From Vreelandella sedimenti (GTDB lineage Bacteria; Pseudomonadota; Gammaproteobacteria; Pseudomonadales; Halomonadaceae), in contig NZ_JACCGK010000005.1 of the NCBI RefSeq assembly GCF_013416325.1, forward strand, positions 186,001-250,000: a DNA stretch of 64,000 bases, written 5' to 3'. The notes beneath the pieces were generated by a model. The model saw nothing but the letters and a program-made list of their open reading frames with translations, was not told the origin of the DNA and did no database searches. The position numbers were made by a program, and so were the translations under genes. Positions 16,923 to 24,994 of the stretch are shown here, one piece after another (within the stretch, counting starts at the first letter, position 1; the number at the start of each line of letters is the position of its first letter).

Positions 16923-17726
16923 TTAAGCCAATTGACCGATTAGCAGCACCCACAACGCGATTAACGCAAAGTGGCCGGGGTACCACGCTAGCCATAAACG
17001 CCGGGGCATCACTAAGTAGACGGGGGGGATTCGTTGCGCTGCACCTGCAGCAAGTACTAGCACGATGAGGCACGTACCTACGGTAAACGATTTGGCCATG
17101 TCAGAGGCATTCATCTGTCCAGCAATCCAGAGTACAGGAAACGCCGCCAAGCCTGCCCATAGGCGCGCTTGAAAATGGTTTTCAGCTTGGCTCAAGGCGT
17201 GCATCGCGAACATTAATAACGGAATCAGCAGCAGCCCGTTGTGCCCGTACTCCACCCAAAAACCGAGTAGGTACCACACGGTAACACCTACCGCCGCACC
17301 GGCTAACAACCAGGGAAAACCTAACGTTTGCTGATGGTAGTGCTGCCACCCTTGGCGCACGAGCGCTCCCAGGGCTAAACCGCTGGCGAGGGTAAAGCAG
17401 ACGTTGAGAATAAATGCGTCTGTTGAGCGCGGCATCATCATGTAGGGGAGTTGGGCAACCAAGCCGATAATTAGAATTCGGCGCGAGTAGCGCAACGGAT
17501 TACGGGTATTAAACAGCCCGTGCCAAGCCACCATGGCGGCAAACAGAGGAAAGGCGATACGCCCAATGGAAGATCCCGCCCAGCCAAGATCCCAATCGCC
17601 GGGCAGCACATAGCGAGTGAGGTGATCCACGGTCATGGTGATCAGGGCCAGCCACTGCCCCCAGCCGGTCCAGTGAGAAGAGAGGCGAGGTAGCGTGCCT
17701 GCATGTGGGCTAGTCGGGTGAGCCAT
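16923..17726 (-). CDS. TraX-family membrane protein
   Basis: A 267-residue protein with about eight membrane segments. The N-terminal LALITMTVDHLTRYVLP, then GRIAFPLFAAMVAWHG, and the mid-protein VEYGHNGLLLIPLLMF, are hallmarks of the TraX family, named after the F-plasmid pilin N-acetylation protein. No conjugation genes are near, so this is a chromosomal TraX-like protein whose substrate is unknown; membrane acyltransferase activity is a family-level guess. GGAGGT precedes the start. It is convergent with the GGDEF gene, the stops only 9 bp apart. Confidence 0.82.
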   Translation of the reverse strand: MAHPTSPHAGTLPRLSSHWTGWGQWLALITMTVDHLTRYVLPGDWDLGWAGSSIGRIAFPLFAAMVAWHGLFNTRNPLRYSRRILIIGLVAQLPYMMMPRSTDAFILNVCFTLASGLALGALVRQGWQHYHQQTLGFPWLLAGAAVGVTVWYLLGFWVEYGHNGLLLIPLLMFAMHALSQAENHFQARLWAGLAAFPVLWIAGQMNASDMAKSFTVGTCLIVLVLAAGAAQRIPPVYLVMPRRLWLAWYPGHFALIALWVLLIGQLA

Positions 17727-17814
17727 AAAACCTCCGTGTTGAACATGCGCAATGATACACAGACAGAGGTAGCTTTACCTAGTTCACTGAATTTTCAGCG
17801 TTAGATAGAAACGC

Positions 17815-17840
17815 ATCACCCCGGCGGTTGCCGGGGTGAT
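17815..17840 (-). terminator. Terminator of the basic amino-acid ABC operon
   Basis: An 11-bp perfect stem (ATCACCCCGGC and its complement) with a GGTT loop, located 24 bp downstream of the binding-protein stop on the minus strand. The T tract is weak (GCGTTTCT). Confidence 0.7.
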
Positions 17841-17864
17841 CGTTGTTCTGGATTGCTTTGAGGC

Positions 17865-18638
17865 TTACTCTTCTTCACCAAAATAACGGGTGTAGATCTC
17901 GTCGTAAGTGCCGTCCTCTTGCACTTCAGCAAGGGCTTCGTTGAACTGCTCGGCTAGCGCTTCGTCGCGCTGACGGAAGGCGATGCCAAAGCCGTCACCG
18001 AAGTACTCTTTAGGCTCACTGATGCGCTCACCAACCACCATGTACTCGGCTTCTTCGCTTTCCAGCAGGGTGGATTGGCCAATCGGGAAGTCGAGGAACA
18101 CGATATCCAGACGCTCGGCTTCCATATCCAGCACCATATCGTCGGCGGTGGAGTAGCGGCTAATCTCGGCGACGTCACTGAAGTTATCAGTCACGTAGTT
18201 GTCCTGCAGGGTGCCGCGTTGAACGCCAATAGTCATGCCTTCCAGCGTCTCTTTAGTGGCTTCGCTGATGCCCAGGTCGCTGGCAGCAAACCATGCAGAG
18301 GGCATAGTGATGTAGGGGTCAGAGAACAGCACTTGCTCACGACGCTCGTCGTTAATGGTCATTGACGACATGATGGCGTCGTAGTTGCGTGACATTAGGC
18401 CGGGAATGATGCCATCCCACTCTTGCTCGACCCACTCGCAGGTAACGCCCATGCGGTCGCAAAGCTCGTTGCCAAGGTCAATATCAAAACCGGTAAGCTC
18501 GCCTTCAGCAGTGCGGAACTCCATGGGCTCGTAAGGAACGTCTACGCCAATGCGCACGTTATCGTAATCACGCGCCTGTGCCGAGGAAGCGGCAGCGACT
18601 GCCAGGCCTAGCAGTGAAAGGGATAGTAGCTTTTTCAT
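17865..18638 (-). CDS. Basic amino-acid (arginine/ornithine/lysine type) ABC binding protein
   Basis: A 257-residue periplasmic protein with a Sec signal peptide ending around ASSAQA (residue 22). The mature part follows the HisJ/LAO/AotJ family: IGVDVPYEPMEFRTAEGEL, TGFDIDLGNELCDRMGV, and DAIMSSMTINDERREQ. It captures the amino acid for the permease encoded upstream on the same strand. Neighbouring astE (arginine catabolism) points to arginine/ornithine, but lysine or histidine cannot be excluded. The 163-bp gap to the permease gene contains a hairpin (18755-18771), which may allow differential expression of the binding protein. Confidence 0.88.
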   Translation of the reverse strand: MKKLLSLSLLGLAVAAASSAQARDYDNVRIGVDVPYEPMEFRTAEGELTGFDIDLGNELCDRMGVTCEWVEQEWDGIIPGLMSRNYDAIMSSMTINDERREQVLFSDPYITMPSAWFAASDLGISEATKETLEGMTIGVQRGTLQDNYVTDNFSDVAEISRYSTADDMVLDMEAERLDIVFLDFPIGQSTLLESEEAEYMVVGERISEPKEYFGDGFGIAFRQRDEALAEQFNEALAEVQEDGTYDEIYTRYFGEEE

Positions 18639-18801
18639 CTTATTACTCCGTAGAAAGCGGGTTCACTTAAAAGTGATCCCCGTTTTTAACTGACAAATAG
18701 TTGTTAGCCGACAATTAAACTAACCCAGGTTGGCGTTGACGAAAAGGGGACGTTACGTTGTGAACCAACGTTTGTTTGACGGTTGCACCGGTTTTCCATG
18801 A

Positions 18802-19533
18802 TCAAGCATCTTGCGGCCGCAGGTGTGCGAGTAGCTTTTTCTCTAAATAGCGGAAGAAGAACAAAATCGCGAATGTTAAGCATAGATAAATCGCAGCCAC
18901 GAATAGAAACGCCTCGAAAGGGGCGTAGTAGCGGGCGTAAACAAAGCGGGCAGCACCGGTTAAATCCATCAGCGTGACCACGCTGGCAATTGCGCTGGCG
19001 TGAAGCATAAAGATCACTTCGTTGCCGTAGGCGGGCAGGGCGCGGCGAAAGGCGCTGGGTAAGATGATTCGACGCATCATTAAATTCTGCGACATGCCAT
19101 AGGCACGGGCGGCCTCAATCTCACCTTGGGCCGTGGATTTAATGGCGCCCCGAAAAATCTCGGTAGTGTAAGCAGCAGTATTCAGCGTGAAGGCGATAAG
19201 CGCTGGGTAGAAAGCTTCGCGCAGCACCGGCCATAAAAAGCTCTCTTGGATACCATCAATAAACACTACGCCGTAGTAAATGATATAGAGCTGAATCAGC
19301 AGTGGCGTGCCACGGAATACGTAGGTGTAGAGGTAAACCGGCAGGCTAATCCATTTATGCTTCGAGCTGCGCATAATGGCCAGTGGCACAGCGAGAATGA
19401 GCCCCGCAATCAGCGATAAAAATACCAGTTGGGTGGTCGTGACCAGGCCTTCCCAGTAATAACCTAGCGTATCAGCAGTGAAAATCACGTTGCCTGCTAG
19501 CAGGTCATTGAACCAAGTGGAAATATCGAGCAT
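18802..19533 (-). CDS. Basic amino-acid ABC transporter permease (HisM/AotM-like)
   Basis: A 243-residue inner-membrane permease with five to six helices and the ABC signature EAARAYGMSQNLMMRRIILPSA (EAA loop). It resembles HisM/AotM (VFRGTPLLIQLYIIYYG). The start MLDISTW at 19533 is chosen because GGAGGT lies at ideal spacing and one base separates it from the HisQ stop; the frame extends further but into the HisQ gene. It forms the membrane pore with the HisQ-like subunit. Confidence 0.9.
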   Translation of the reverse strand: MLDISTWFNDLLAGNVIFTADTLGYYWEGLVTTTQLVFLSLIAGLILAVPLAIMRSSKHKWISLPVYLYTYVFRGTPLLIQLYIIYYGVVFIDGIQESFLWPVLREAFYPALIAFTLNTAAYTTEIFRGAIKSTAQGEIEAARAYGMSQNLMMRRIILPSAFRRALPAYGNEVIFMLHASAIASVVTLMDLTGAARFVYARYYAPFEAFLFVAAIYLCLTFAILFFFRYLEKKLLAHLRPQDA

Positions 19534-19534
19534 A

Positions 19535-20236
19535 TCACTGACCTCCAAAGCCGATGTCGTAGTGTTTCTGCAGGCGCGCAAAAATCCATTCGGATACGCT
19601 GGCGATGAGTAGGTACGCTACGGCGACGGGGAGCAAAAAGGTAAAGGGCTCGTGGGTCGCTCGGGAGGCTTCCGCTGCCACCCGCACCATATCGGTCAAG
19701 CCAATGACCGAGACCAGCGCGGTGGTTTTGAGCAGTACCATCCAGTTGTTGGATAGCCCTGGTAACGCATGGCGCATCATTTGCGGAAAGCGGATGCGGC
19801 GAAATACGAGGCTGCTGCTCATGCCGTAAGCTTTGCCCGCTTCGATCTGACCGTTGTCCACCGCCATAAAGGCACCCCGAAAGGTCTCGCCCATATAGGC
19901 GCCGAAGATAAAGCCAATGGTCAGTACGCCCGCTGCGAAGGCATTGAAGTTAATATAAAGGTCGATATCGTAGCTGTAATAGAGCATGTCGCTAATGGCG
20001 TTAACGCCAATCTGACCGCCAAAAAACAGCAGCATCATCAAAACGAGATCCGGCACACCGCGAATCAGCGTGGTGTAAACTGTTGCTGTACGCCTTAAAA
20101 ACCAGTTGCGCGACATTTTCGCACTGGCCGTCAGTAGTCCCAAAATAATCGCTAAAATCAGTGACAGCACCGCTAATTGAACGGTAACGCCTGCCCCCTC
20201 GATCAGCCGGGGACCATAACCTTGCAAATCAATCAT
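19535..20236 (-). CDS. Basic amino-acid ABC transporter permease (HisQ/AotQ-like)
   Basis: A 233-residue inner-membrane permease beginning MIDLQGYGPRLIEGAGVTVQLAVLS, a form typical of HisQ/AotQ. The EAA loop reads EAGKAYGMSSSLVFRRIRFPQM. It sits between the ATPase gene (15 bp upstream) and the HisM-like gene (1 bp downstream), so all are one transcript. GAGG precedes the ATG. Confidence 0.9.
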   Translation of the reverse strand: MIDLQGYGPRLIEGAGVTVQLAVLSLILAIILGLLTASAKMSRNWFLRRTATVYTTLIRGVPDLVLMMLLFFGGQIGVNAISDMLYYSYDIDLYINFNAFAAGVLTIGFIFGAYMGETFRGAFMAVDNGQIEAGKAYGMSSSLVFRRIRFPQMMRHALPGLSNNWMVLLKTTALVSVIGLTDMVRVAAEASRATHEPFTFLLPVAVAYLLIASVSEWIFARLQKHYDIGFGGQ

Positions 20237-20251
20237 GGTGAGCCTCGCGGA

Positions 20252-21022
20252 TCAGTATTTAGGTGCCAGGAATTGCTGCAGGCGCGGTGATTGCGGGTTG
20301 CCGAGCACTTGATCGGGCGGGCCAGCTTCTTCCACCAGGCCCTGGTGAAGGTAAATCACTTGGCTGGAAACATCCCGGGCAAACCCCATTTCGTGGGTAA
20401 CTACCACCATGGTGCGCCCCTCTTCAGCAAGGCCGTGCATGACTTTCAAAACGTCGCCGACCAATTCCGGGTCAAGGGCAGAGGTGGGTTCGTCAAACAG
20501 CATCACTTCTGGATCCATCGCCAGTGCGCGAGCAATCGCACCGCGCTGCTGCTGGCCGCCTGACATCTGTGCGGGGTAGGCATTGGCGCGGGCCGTTAAG
20601 CCAACCCGATCGAGCAGGGCATGGGCGTGCTCCAAGGCCTCTTTTTTGGGTTTTTTCAGCACATGAATCGGCGCTTCGATGATGTTTTCCAACAGCGTCA
20701 TGTGGGCCCACAGGTTGAAGCTCTGGAACACCATGGAGAGCTTGGCACGCATTTGTACCACCTGCTTCCAATCTTCAGGTTCGCGGCCGTGCTTCGTGGT
20801 CTTAAAGCGAACCGGTTCGCCATGGACTATCAGGTCGCCGTCGTCAGGCTGTTCAAGCAAGTTCATGCAGCGTAAAAAAGTACTTTTACCCGACCCAGAG
20901 GCACCAATCAGGGTAATCACATCGCCCTTCTGGGCTTGTAGTGAGAGACCTTTCAGAACTTCCGTATCGCCAAAGCGTTTTTTAATATTACGCACTTCAA
21001 GGGGAGTAGGCGTAGCGGCCAT
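20252..21022 (-). CDS. Basic amino-acid ABC transporter ATP-binding protein (HisP/AotP-like)
   Basis: A 256-residue ATPase with Walker A (GASGSGKST), Q-loop (MVFQSFNLWAHMTLLENI), ABC signature (MSGGQQQR), Walker B (VMLFDEPTSALDPE) and switch His (VVTHEMGFARD). The FNLWAHMTLLENIIEAPIHVL stretch is typical of HisP/AotP. The start at 21022 is chosen for a GGAG eight bases upstream. First gene of the ABC set on the minus strand, and probably energises uptake of arginine or ornithine. Confidence 0.92.
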   Translation of the reverse strand: MAATPTPLEVRNIKKRFGDTEVLKGLSLQAQKGDVITLIGASGSGKSTFLRCMNLLEQPDDGDLIVHGEPVRFKTTKHGREPEDWKQVVQMRAKLSMVFQSFNLWAHMTLLENIIEAPIHVLKKPKKEALEHAHALLDRVGLTARANAYPAQMSGGQQQRGAIARALAMDPEVMLFDEPTSALDPELVGDVLKVMHGLAEEGRTMVVVTHEMGFARDVSSQVIYLHQGLVEEAGPPDQVLGNPQSPRLQQFLAPKY

Positions 21023-21052
21023 ATCATTGGCTCCAGTACAGAGTTGCCGCAG

Positions 21053-21082
21053 CAACAGGGTTTACAACAACAGGGTTTGATG
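21053..21082. repeat. Short tandem duplication upstream of ABC ATPase gene
   Basis: Two adjacent 15-bp units sharing CAACAGGGTTT (starting 21053 and 21068) in the 5' leader of the ATPase gene. One of several similar intergenic duplications in this window. Confidence 0.6.
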
Positions 21083-21245
21083 CGGCTGGCGCGAAAAAAG
21101 GGGCGATTCTATCAGGCTGGGCGCATTATGCGCGCTTTCCTTCTAACATTATGCACTCGACGATAGTCGTATCGACGTCGAGGGGCCTGTTGTCGCCTCT
21201 CCATTATTATTGTCTTGGTTAAAGTAGATCCTGTTTGGTGGTGGT

Positions 21246-22223
21246 TTAAACGATAGGCGCCACCAACAGCGCGGCACGGGCGCCCACCTCTACTTGTGCG
21301 TTAGGAAAAACCACATGAAGGGGCGAATCACCTACCCGAAACTCACCCGACTTACCGTCTTGAGCCAGCAGAGTGCCGGGCTCAAAGCGGCTGAAATTCG
21401 CCGTGTCCTCGGCAAAACAGAGTGTAAAGTCCTCCGAGTGACGCATTAACTCGTGTTGAACCTGGAAAAACTGCATTTGCGTGGCGGGCTGATTCGGCGG
21501 CGTATGCCCTTCACTAAGCGTGGTGAGTAGTGTGTGCATCGGTTGTAATGATGCCATATCGTTGTGGCCAAAAGGCGCTACCCGCCCTAGTTCAAAAGTA
21601 AATGCCTGAGCGGCGTGATAGTGCTTACTGTAGTGGGAGAATGTCCAGCTATGCTGATGTTGGTGCAGCACCGCCTGCATACCCGCCGCCGCCAGCCAGC
21701 CCCATTGCTCAGCATCGGTGGAGGATTCGGCAAAGGGCTCCACGACAAAACGAGGGTAGCGGCTATCCCGAATTGCGGTATGTAGGTCGTAGTGCAGTTT
21801 GGGTCGCCCGGCATGGCGGGCATAAAAACTATCCACCGTGGCCATTAATTGCCTGGCGCGATCTGGCTCCTCGCCCTTGGCGGTTAGTTCACGGCTAAAT
21901 AGCCGGTTTAAATTGGTGGTAAGAAAACGCTGCTGCGCCTTAAGCGCGGGCAGGTTGCCTAAAATCACCAGCACGGGAGCGCCGAGCGATATGCTGCCCG
22001 CTTCTACGCCGCTTAACCATTCACCCACCAGTTCAACCGGCGCGGTTTCATTGCCATGGATCGCCGCTGAAAAAATGCACGCGTGGGCGCCTTGGCTAAC
22101 CGTGTTGGGGGAGAGCTCCAAAATACCAGGCGCATGCAAATGATAAGTGCCGCTGGCGAAGACGCCTTGGCTGGCGGTGGGGAGTTGCCCATCAAGCGAC
22201 CAGTCGAGCCATTGGCCTAGCAT
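21246..22223 (-). CDS. astE: Succinylglutamate desuccinylase
   Basis: A 325-residue zinc hydrolase, last step of the arginine succinyltransferase (AST) pathway, releasing glutamate and succinate. Zinc ligands and catalysis are visible: His56 and Glu59 in AAIHGNETAP, His148 in HYDLHTAIRD, and Glu211 in TFELGRVAPFG. GAGGAG precedes the ATG. Other ast genes (astC, A, D, B) are not in the window. It lies directly upstream of, and on the same strand as, the basic amino-acid ABC importer, 224 bp apart, linking uptake to catabolism. The gap carries a weak hairpin (about 21179-21199). Confidence 0.92.
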   Translation of the reverse strand: MLGQWLDWSLDGQLPTASQGVFASGTYHLHAPGILELSPNTVSQGAHACIFSAAIHGNETAPVELVGEWLSGVEAGSISLGAPVLVILGNLPALKAQQRFLTTNLNRLFSRELTAKGEEPDRARQLMATVDSFYARHAGRPKLHYDLHTAIRDSRYPRFVVEPFAESSTDAEQWGWLAAAGMQAVLHQHQHSWTFSHYSKHYHAAQAFTFELGRVAPFGHNDMASLQPMHTLLTTLSEGHTPPNQPATQMQFFQVQHELMRHSEDFTLCFAEDTANFSRFEPGTLLAQDGKSGEFRVGDSPLHVVFPNAQVEVGARAALLVAPIV

Positions 22224-22335
22224 TGTCGCTCCTCAGTTAACTGTTTTGAGTATCGTTGTCAGTATAAAAGCGAGCCTAGGTTTACCATGCTGGGCGTATG
22301 CCACAAGCCCGCAGGTCGTTCGCGTGTAAAAGCCT

Positions 22336-22367
22336 AGCGTATTCGTGAAAAAGCGTATTCATGAAAC
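22336..22367. repeat. 16-bp imperfect tandem duplication
   Basis: AGCGTATTCGTGAAAA (22336-22351) is followed at once by AGCGTATTCATGAAAC (22352-22367), 14 of 16 identical, in the gap upstream of astE. Confidence 0.65.
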
Positions 22368-22410
22368 AAGCGGAAGCTGACAAGTGGCTTTATTTAATCG
22401 CTAACAACAA

Positions 22411-22439
22411 AAAACGCCCATGGGGTGCATGAGCGTTTT
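22411..22439 (-). terminator. Terminator of hemerythrin gene (possibly bidirectional)
   Basis: AAAACGC pairs with GCGTTTT and the stem is extended by CATG/CATG with one G-U pair, giving about 12 bp. T runs occur on both strands. It lies 18 bp after the hemerythrin stop. Confidence 0.8.
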
Positions 22440-22456
22440 TCAATTTGTTCATCAAG

Positions 22457-22897
22457 TTACGCTGAACGCTGGCGCTGCATTTCTTCCTGGTACTCGCTAG
22501 CAAGCGATGTCTTTTGTTTATCTTGCAGGCCTCGGCCCGCCAGTTGGAAAACCTCTTGCTCTTCTTCATCCAGGTGGTGGGTGACTAAATCCTGAAGCTG
22601 TTTGGCGTGGGTCAACCAGTGGGTCGCACTGTAGTCAGTTTCATCAAGCAATTCTAAAAGCTCATCAATTTCATGATGTTCGGCAACGCTATGACGGGCT
22701 TTTTCCTGAGTCAGGTCGATCGACATCATTGGGATATAGAGCGCCCGTTCTTCGGCAGCGGCGTGGTAGTGTAGCTCTGCCCGTACCTGCTGATACAGTT
22801 TATCTCGCTCATCGCTGTCTCCATGTGTGTCAACTAAGCGGGCGAGCAGATCGCGCTGAATATCGTGATCCTTGCGCAGGGCTTCAAAAATCGTCAT
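22457..22897 (-). CDS. Hemerythrin HHE-domain protein
   Basis: A 146-residue four-helix protein with the HHE iron-ligand pattern: DHDIQRDLLARL, HYHAAAEERALY, HSVAEHHEIDELLELL and THHLDEEEQEVF. Such proteins bind a di-iron centre and O2 or NO and are linked to oxidative or nitrosative stress handling; the exact role here is unknown. The start at 22897 is chosen because AAGGAG stands eight bases upstream; the open frame continues to 22930. Divergent from wrbA across 231 bp. Confidence 0.88.
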   Translation of the reverse strand: MTIFEALRKDHDIQRDLLARLVDTHGDSDERDKLYQQVRAELHYHAAAEERALYIPMMSIDLTQEKARHSVAEHHEIDELLELLDETDYSATHWLTHAKQLQDLVTHHLDEEEQEVFQLAGRGLQDKQKTSLASEYQEEMQRQRSA

Positions 22898-22954
22898 TCC
22901 AGACTCCTTGGATACGTTTGATGTAGGCAAGTCAAAAGCTAGTGGTGGTTGGCG

Positions 22955-23072
22955 TAAAGTGCAAGGCGGCGTTCGTCGATGAAATCGACGCCCACGGACG
23001 AAAACATTCGCTTTTTTCTATGCTTGAGTGCGCTATGTTGTGTTTACTACTTATCAGGCGCCGCCCACTTTA
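22955..23072. promoter_or_regulatory. Long-range inverted repeat in hemerythrin/wrbA divergent region
   Basis: TAAAGTG-CAA-GGCGGCG (22955-22971) is matched by CGCCGCC-CACTTTA (23059-23072), the arms 87 bp apart. Between them is a smaller inverted repeat, CGTCGAT/ATCGACG (22974-22990). They lie between two divergent stress-type genes and may be regulator sites or relics of a mobile repeat. Confidence 0.35.
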
Positions 23073-23085
23073 GGCGACGTTCACG

Positions 23086-23115
23086 GCACTACTCATAACT
23101 GCACTACTCATAAGT
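23086..23115. repeat. 15-bp tandem duplication before wrbA ribosome binding site
   Basis: GCACTACTCATAACT (23086-23100) is repeated as GCACTACTCATAAGT (23101-23115), 14 of 15 identical, ending beside the wrbA Shine-Dalgarno. Confidence 0.7.
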
Positions 23116-23128
23116 GAAGGAGATAGCA

Positions 23129-23728
23129 ATGACAAAGGTACTGGTACTTTATTATTCCATGTATGGCCATATTGATACGCTGGCTCAGGCCGTGGCAGAA
23201 GGCGCAAAGGGTGTGAGCGGCGTTGAGGTGACGGTGAAACGCGTGCCGGAAACCATGCCGGAAGATGCGTTTAAAAATGCAGGCGGTAAGCAGGATTACG
23301 ACACGCCGGAAGCGACGCCTCAAGAGCTTGCCGATTACGATGCGATCATTTTCGGTACGCCCACCCGCTTTGGGAATATGGCCGGTCAAATGCGTACCTT
23401 CCTGGATCAGACCGGTGGCCTGTGGGCGAACGGTGCTCTGCGTGGCAAAGTCGCTAGCGTGTTCACTTCTACCGGTACTGGCGGCGGCGATGAGATGACC
23501 ATTACCTCTACTTGGACCACGCTGGCCCACCACGGCATGATCATCGTGCCGATTGGTTACGGTCTCGAAGAGCAATTTGATATTTCCAAAGTCAGCGGCG
23601 GTACGCCTTACGGCGCCGCAACCATTGCTGGTGGTGACGGATCACGCCAACCTGACGAGCGTGAACTGAAAATCGCCCGCTTCCAGGGCGAATTAGTGGC
23701 CCAAACGGCGGCCAAGCTGACCCGTTAA
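23129..23728 (+). CDS. wrbA: NAD(P)H:quinone oxidoreductase WrbA
   Basis: A 199-residue flavodoxin-fold enzyme that reduces quinones by two electrons, avoiding semiquinone radicals. The FMN loop [18 protein letters not shown], the [22 protein letters not shown] segment, and [11 protein letters not shown] are all WrbA hallmarks. The start at 23129 follows AAGGAG; five upstream codons in the open frame are not needed. Monocistronic, ended by a perfect terminator at 23750. Divergent from the hemerythrin gene, suggesting a shared stress response. Confidence 0.95.
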   Translation: MTKVLVLYYSMYGHIDTLAQAVAEGAKGVSGVEVTVKRVPETMPEDAFKNAGGKQDYDTPEATPQELADYDAIIFGTPTRFGNMAGQMRTFLDQTGGLWANGALRGKVASVFTSTGTGGGDEMTITSTWTTLAHHGMIIVPIGYGLEEQFDISKVSGGTPYGAATIAGGDGSRQPDERELKIARFQGELVAQTAAKLTR

Positions 23729-23749
23729 TTTTCTTCTAGCCAGCAATGC

Positions 23750-23784
23750 AAAAGCCTCCTCAGACATGTCTGAGGAGGCTTTTT
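23750..23784. terminator. Bidirectional terminator between wrbA and SMP-30 gene
   Basis: A 34-bp perfect palindrome: 15-bp stem AAAAGCCTCCTCAGA with CATG at its centre, with T tract on both strands. It serves wrbA (+) and the convergent lactonase gene (-). Confidence 0.92.
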
Positions 23785-23802
23785 GGGTTGAGGTTATAAG
23801 TC

Positions 23803-24834
23803 TTACTTCGCCCCGCGTGCTGCCGTGTAAATTGTGTAGACGGATTGGCTGGCCGTCATAAATAGCCGATTGCGGCTCTTGCCCGCAAAACACACGTTCG
23901 AGCAGACTTCGGGTAGCAATACTCGACCCAGCAGAGTGCCTTCCGGTGAGAAGACCACGACTCCGTCGATACCTTCGCCACCATTGGCACTTGACCAGAT
24001 ATTGCCATCCACGTCGCAGGTCATGCCGTCGAAAATCGTATCTTCGCTGGTGACGATCACCTGCCGATCGCTGACACTACGGCCATCTTCGCCAAGCGAC
24101 CAGCGAATGATTCGTGCGGGCTCATCGAAATGGGTGGGGGCACTGTCACTGGCGTAGAACCCTTCGCCATCCGGCGTTAATACAATACCGTTTGGCTTAT
24201 AAATATCGTCGGTCAGCATGATGGGCTCATCCATGCTGTCATCGACGTAATAGATGGCCGTTTCTAGCTCCAGGTCTCGTTTTTTGCCCTCGTAGTCGAA
24301 GTGAGCACCATAGCCTGGATCGGTGAAGATCACTCCACCTGAAGTCAGTGCCACCACATCATTGGGGGCATTGAGCGGTTTGCCCTGATAGTGCTCGGCG
24401 AGCACCGTTGTGCTGCCGTCCCATTCGTAGCGCAAAACGCGTGAGGGATAGTGTTCGCAAGCAATTAGTCGCCCCTGATGATCGAAGGTATTACCGTTAG
24501 AGTGGCCGACATTGTCTCTCAAAACGCTGACTTGGCCAGTGGATTCGTCCCAGCGCATCTGCTTGGCACGAGGTATGTCGCTGAAAACGACATAACGGCC
24601 TACGGCGTTCCATGCTGGCCCCTCTGTCCATAGACCTCCACTCCAGTGGCGCTCTAGAGGACTGTTAAAAATCATGTAATCACTAAAGCGGGAATCTTCG
24701 ACTTTCCAGGCATCGATCGGGTATCGTTCCGGGGTGGAACCTTGTGAGCTCTGCAAAGCAAAAAGCTGGGGCGATGTGCCAACAGCGGCCAGGGCGGCCG
24801 ATGCCGAAAGGAACTGACGGCGTCCAAGTTTCAT
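23803..24834 (-). CDS. SMP-30/gluconolactonase family protein, Tat-exported
   Basis: A 343-residue six-bladed beta-propeller lactonase. The N-terminus MKLGRRQFLSASAALAAVG is a twin-arginine signal, so the enzyme folds in the cytoplasm and acts in the periplasm. Propeller/metal motifs include LWTEGPAWN (the metal Glu), PLNAPNDVVALTSGGVIFTDP (Asn) and KPNGIVLTPDGEGFYASDSA (Asn/Asp). It likely hydrolyses a sugar or aldonic lactone. The start at 24834 is chosen as the first Met of the Tat signal with AGGA upstream. It lies downstream of dmlA on the same strand, but a hairpin between suggests separate transcription. Confidence 0.85.
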   Translation of the reverse strand: MKLGRRQFLSASAALAAVGTSPQLFALQSSQGSTPERYPIDAWKVEDSRFSDYMIFNSPLERHWSGGLWTEGPAWNAVGRYVVFSDIPRAKQMRWDESTGQVSVLRDNVGHSNGNTFDHQGRLIACEHYPSRVLRYEWDGSTTVLAEHYQGKPLNAPNDVVALTSGGVIFTDPGYGAHFDYEGKKRDLELETAIYYVDDSMDEPIMLTDDIYKPNGIVLTPDGEGFYASDSAPTHFDEPARIIRWSLGEDGRSVSDRQVIVTSEDTIFDGMTCDVDGNIWSSANGGEGIDGVVVFSPEGTLLGRVLLPEVCSNVCFAGKSRNRLFMTASQSVYTIYTAARGAK

Positions 24835-24940
24835 AGCATTGTCCTGATGGTTGTTTGTTGATGTTGTTATGAGCGGAGTGAAACTGATGTTTCTTCCACC
24901 CTCAGGACAAATGTAGAACATAGGTGATTAGAAAACATAC

Positions 24941-24976
24941 ATTGGCTGCCCGGTTGGATTCAACCAGACAGCCAAT
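24941..24976 (-). terminator. Terminator of dmlA
   Basis: Outer stem ATTGGCTG/CAGCCAAT and inner stem GGTTG/CAACC with a GATT loop, 18 bp after the dmlA stop. On the minus strand it is followed by GTATGTTTTC. Confidence 0.75.
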
Positions 24977-24994
24977 CGTTATGACATCTGTGTG

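Noticed and set aside
16923..17726. TraX gene as sign of a conjugative element
   Set aside because: No other transfer gene is nearby and neighbours are ordinary chromosomal genes; chromosomal TraX homologues are common.
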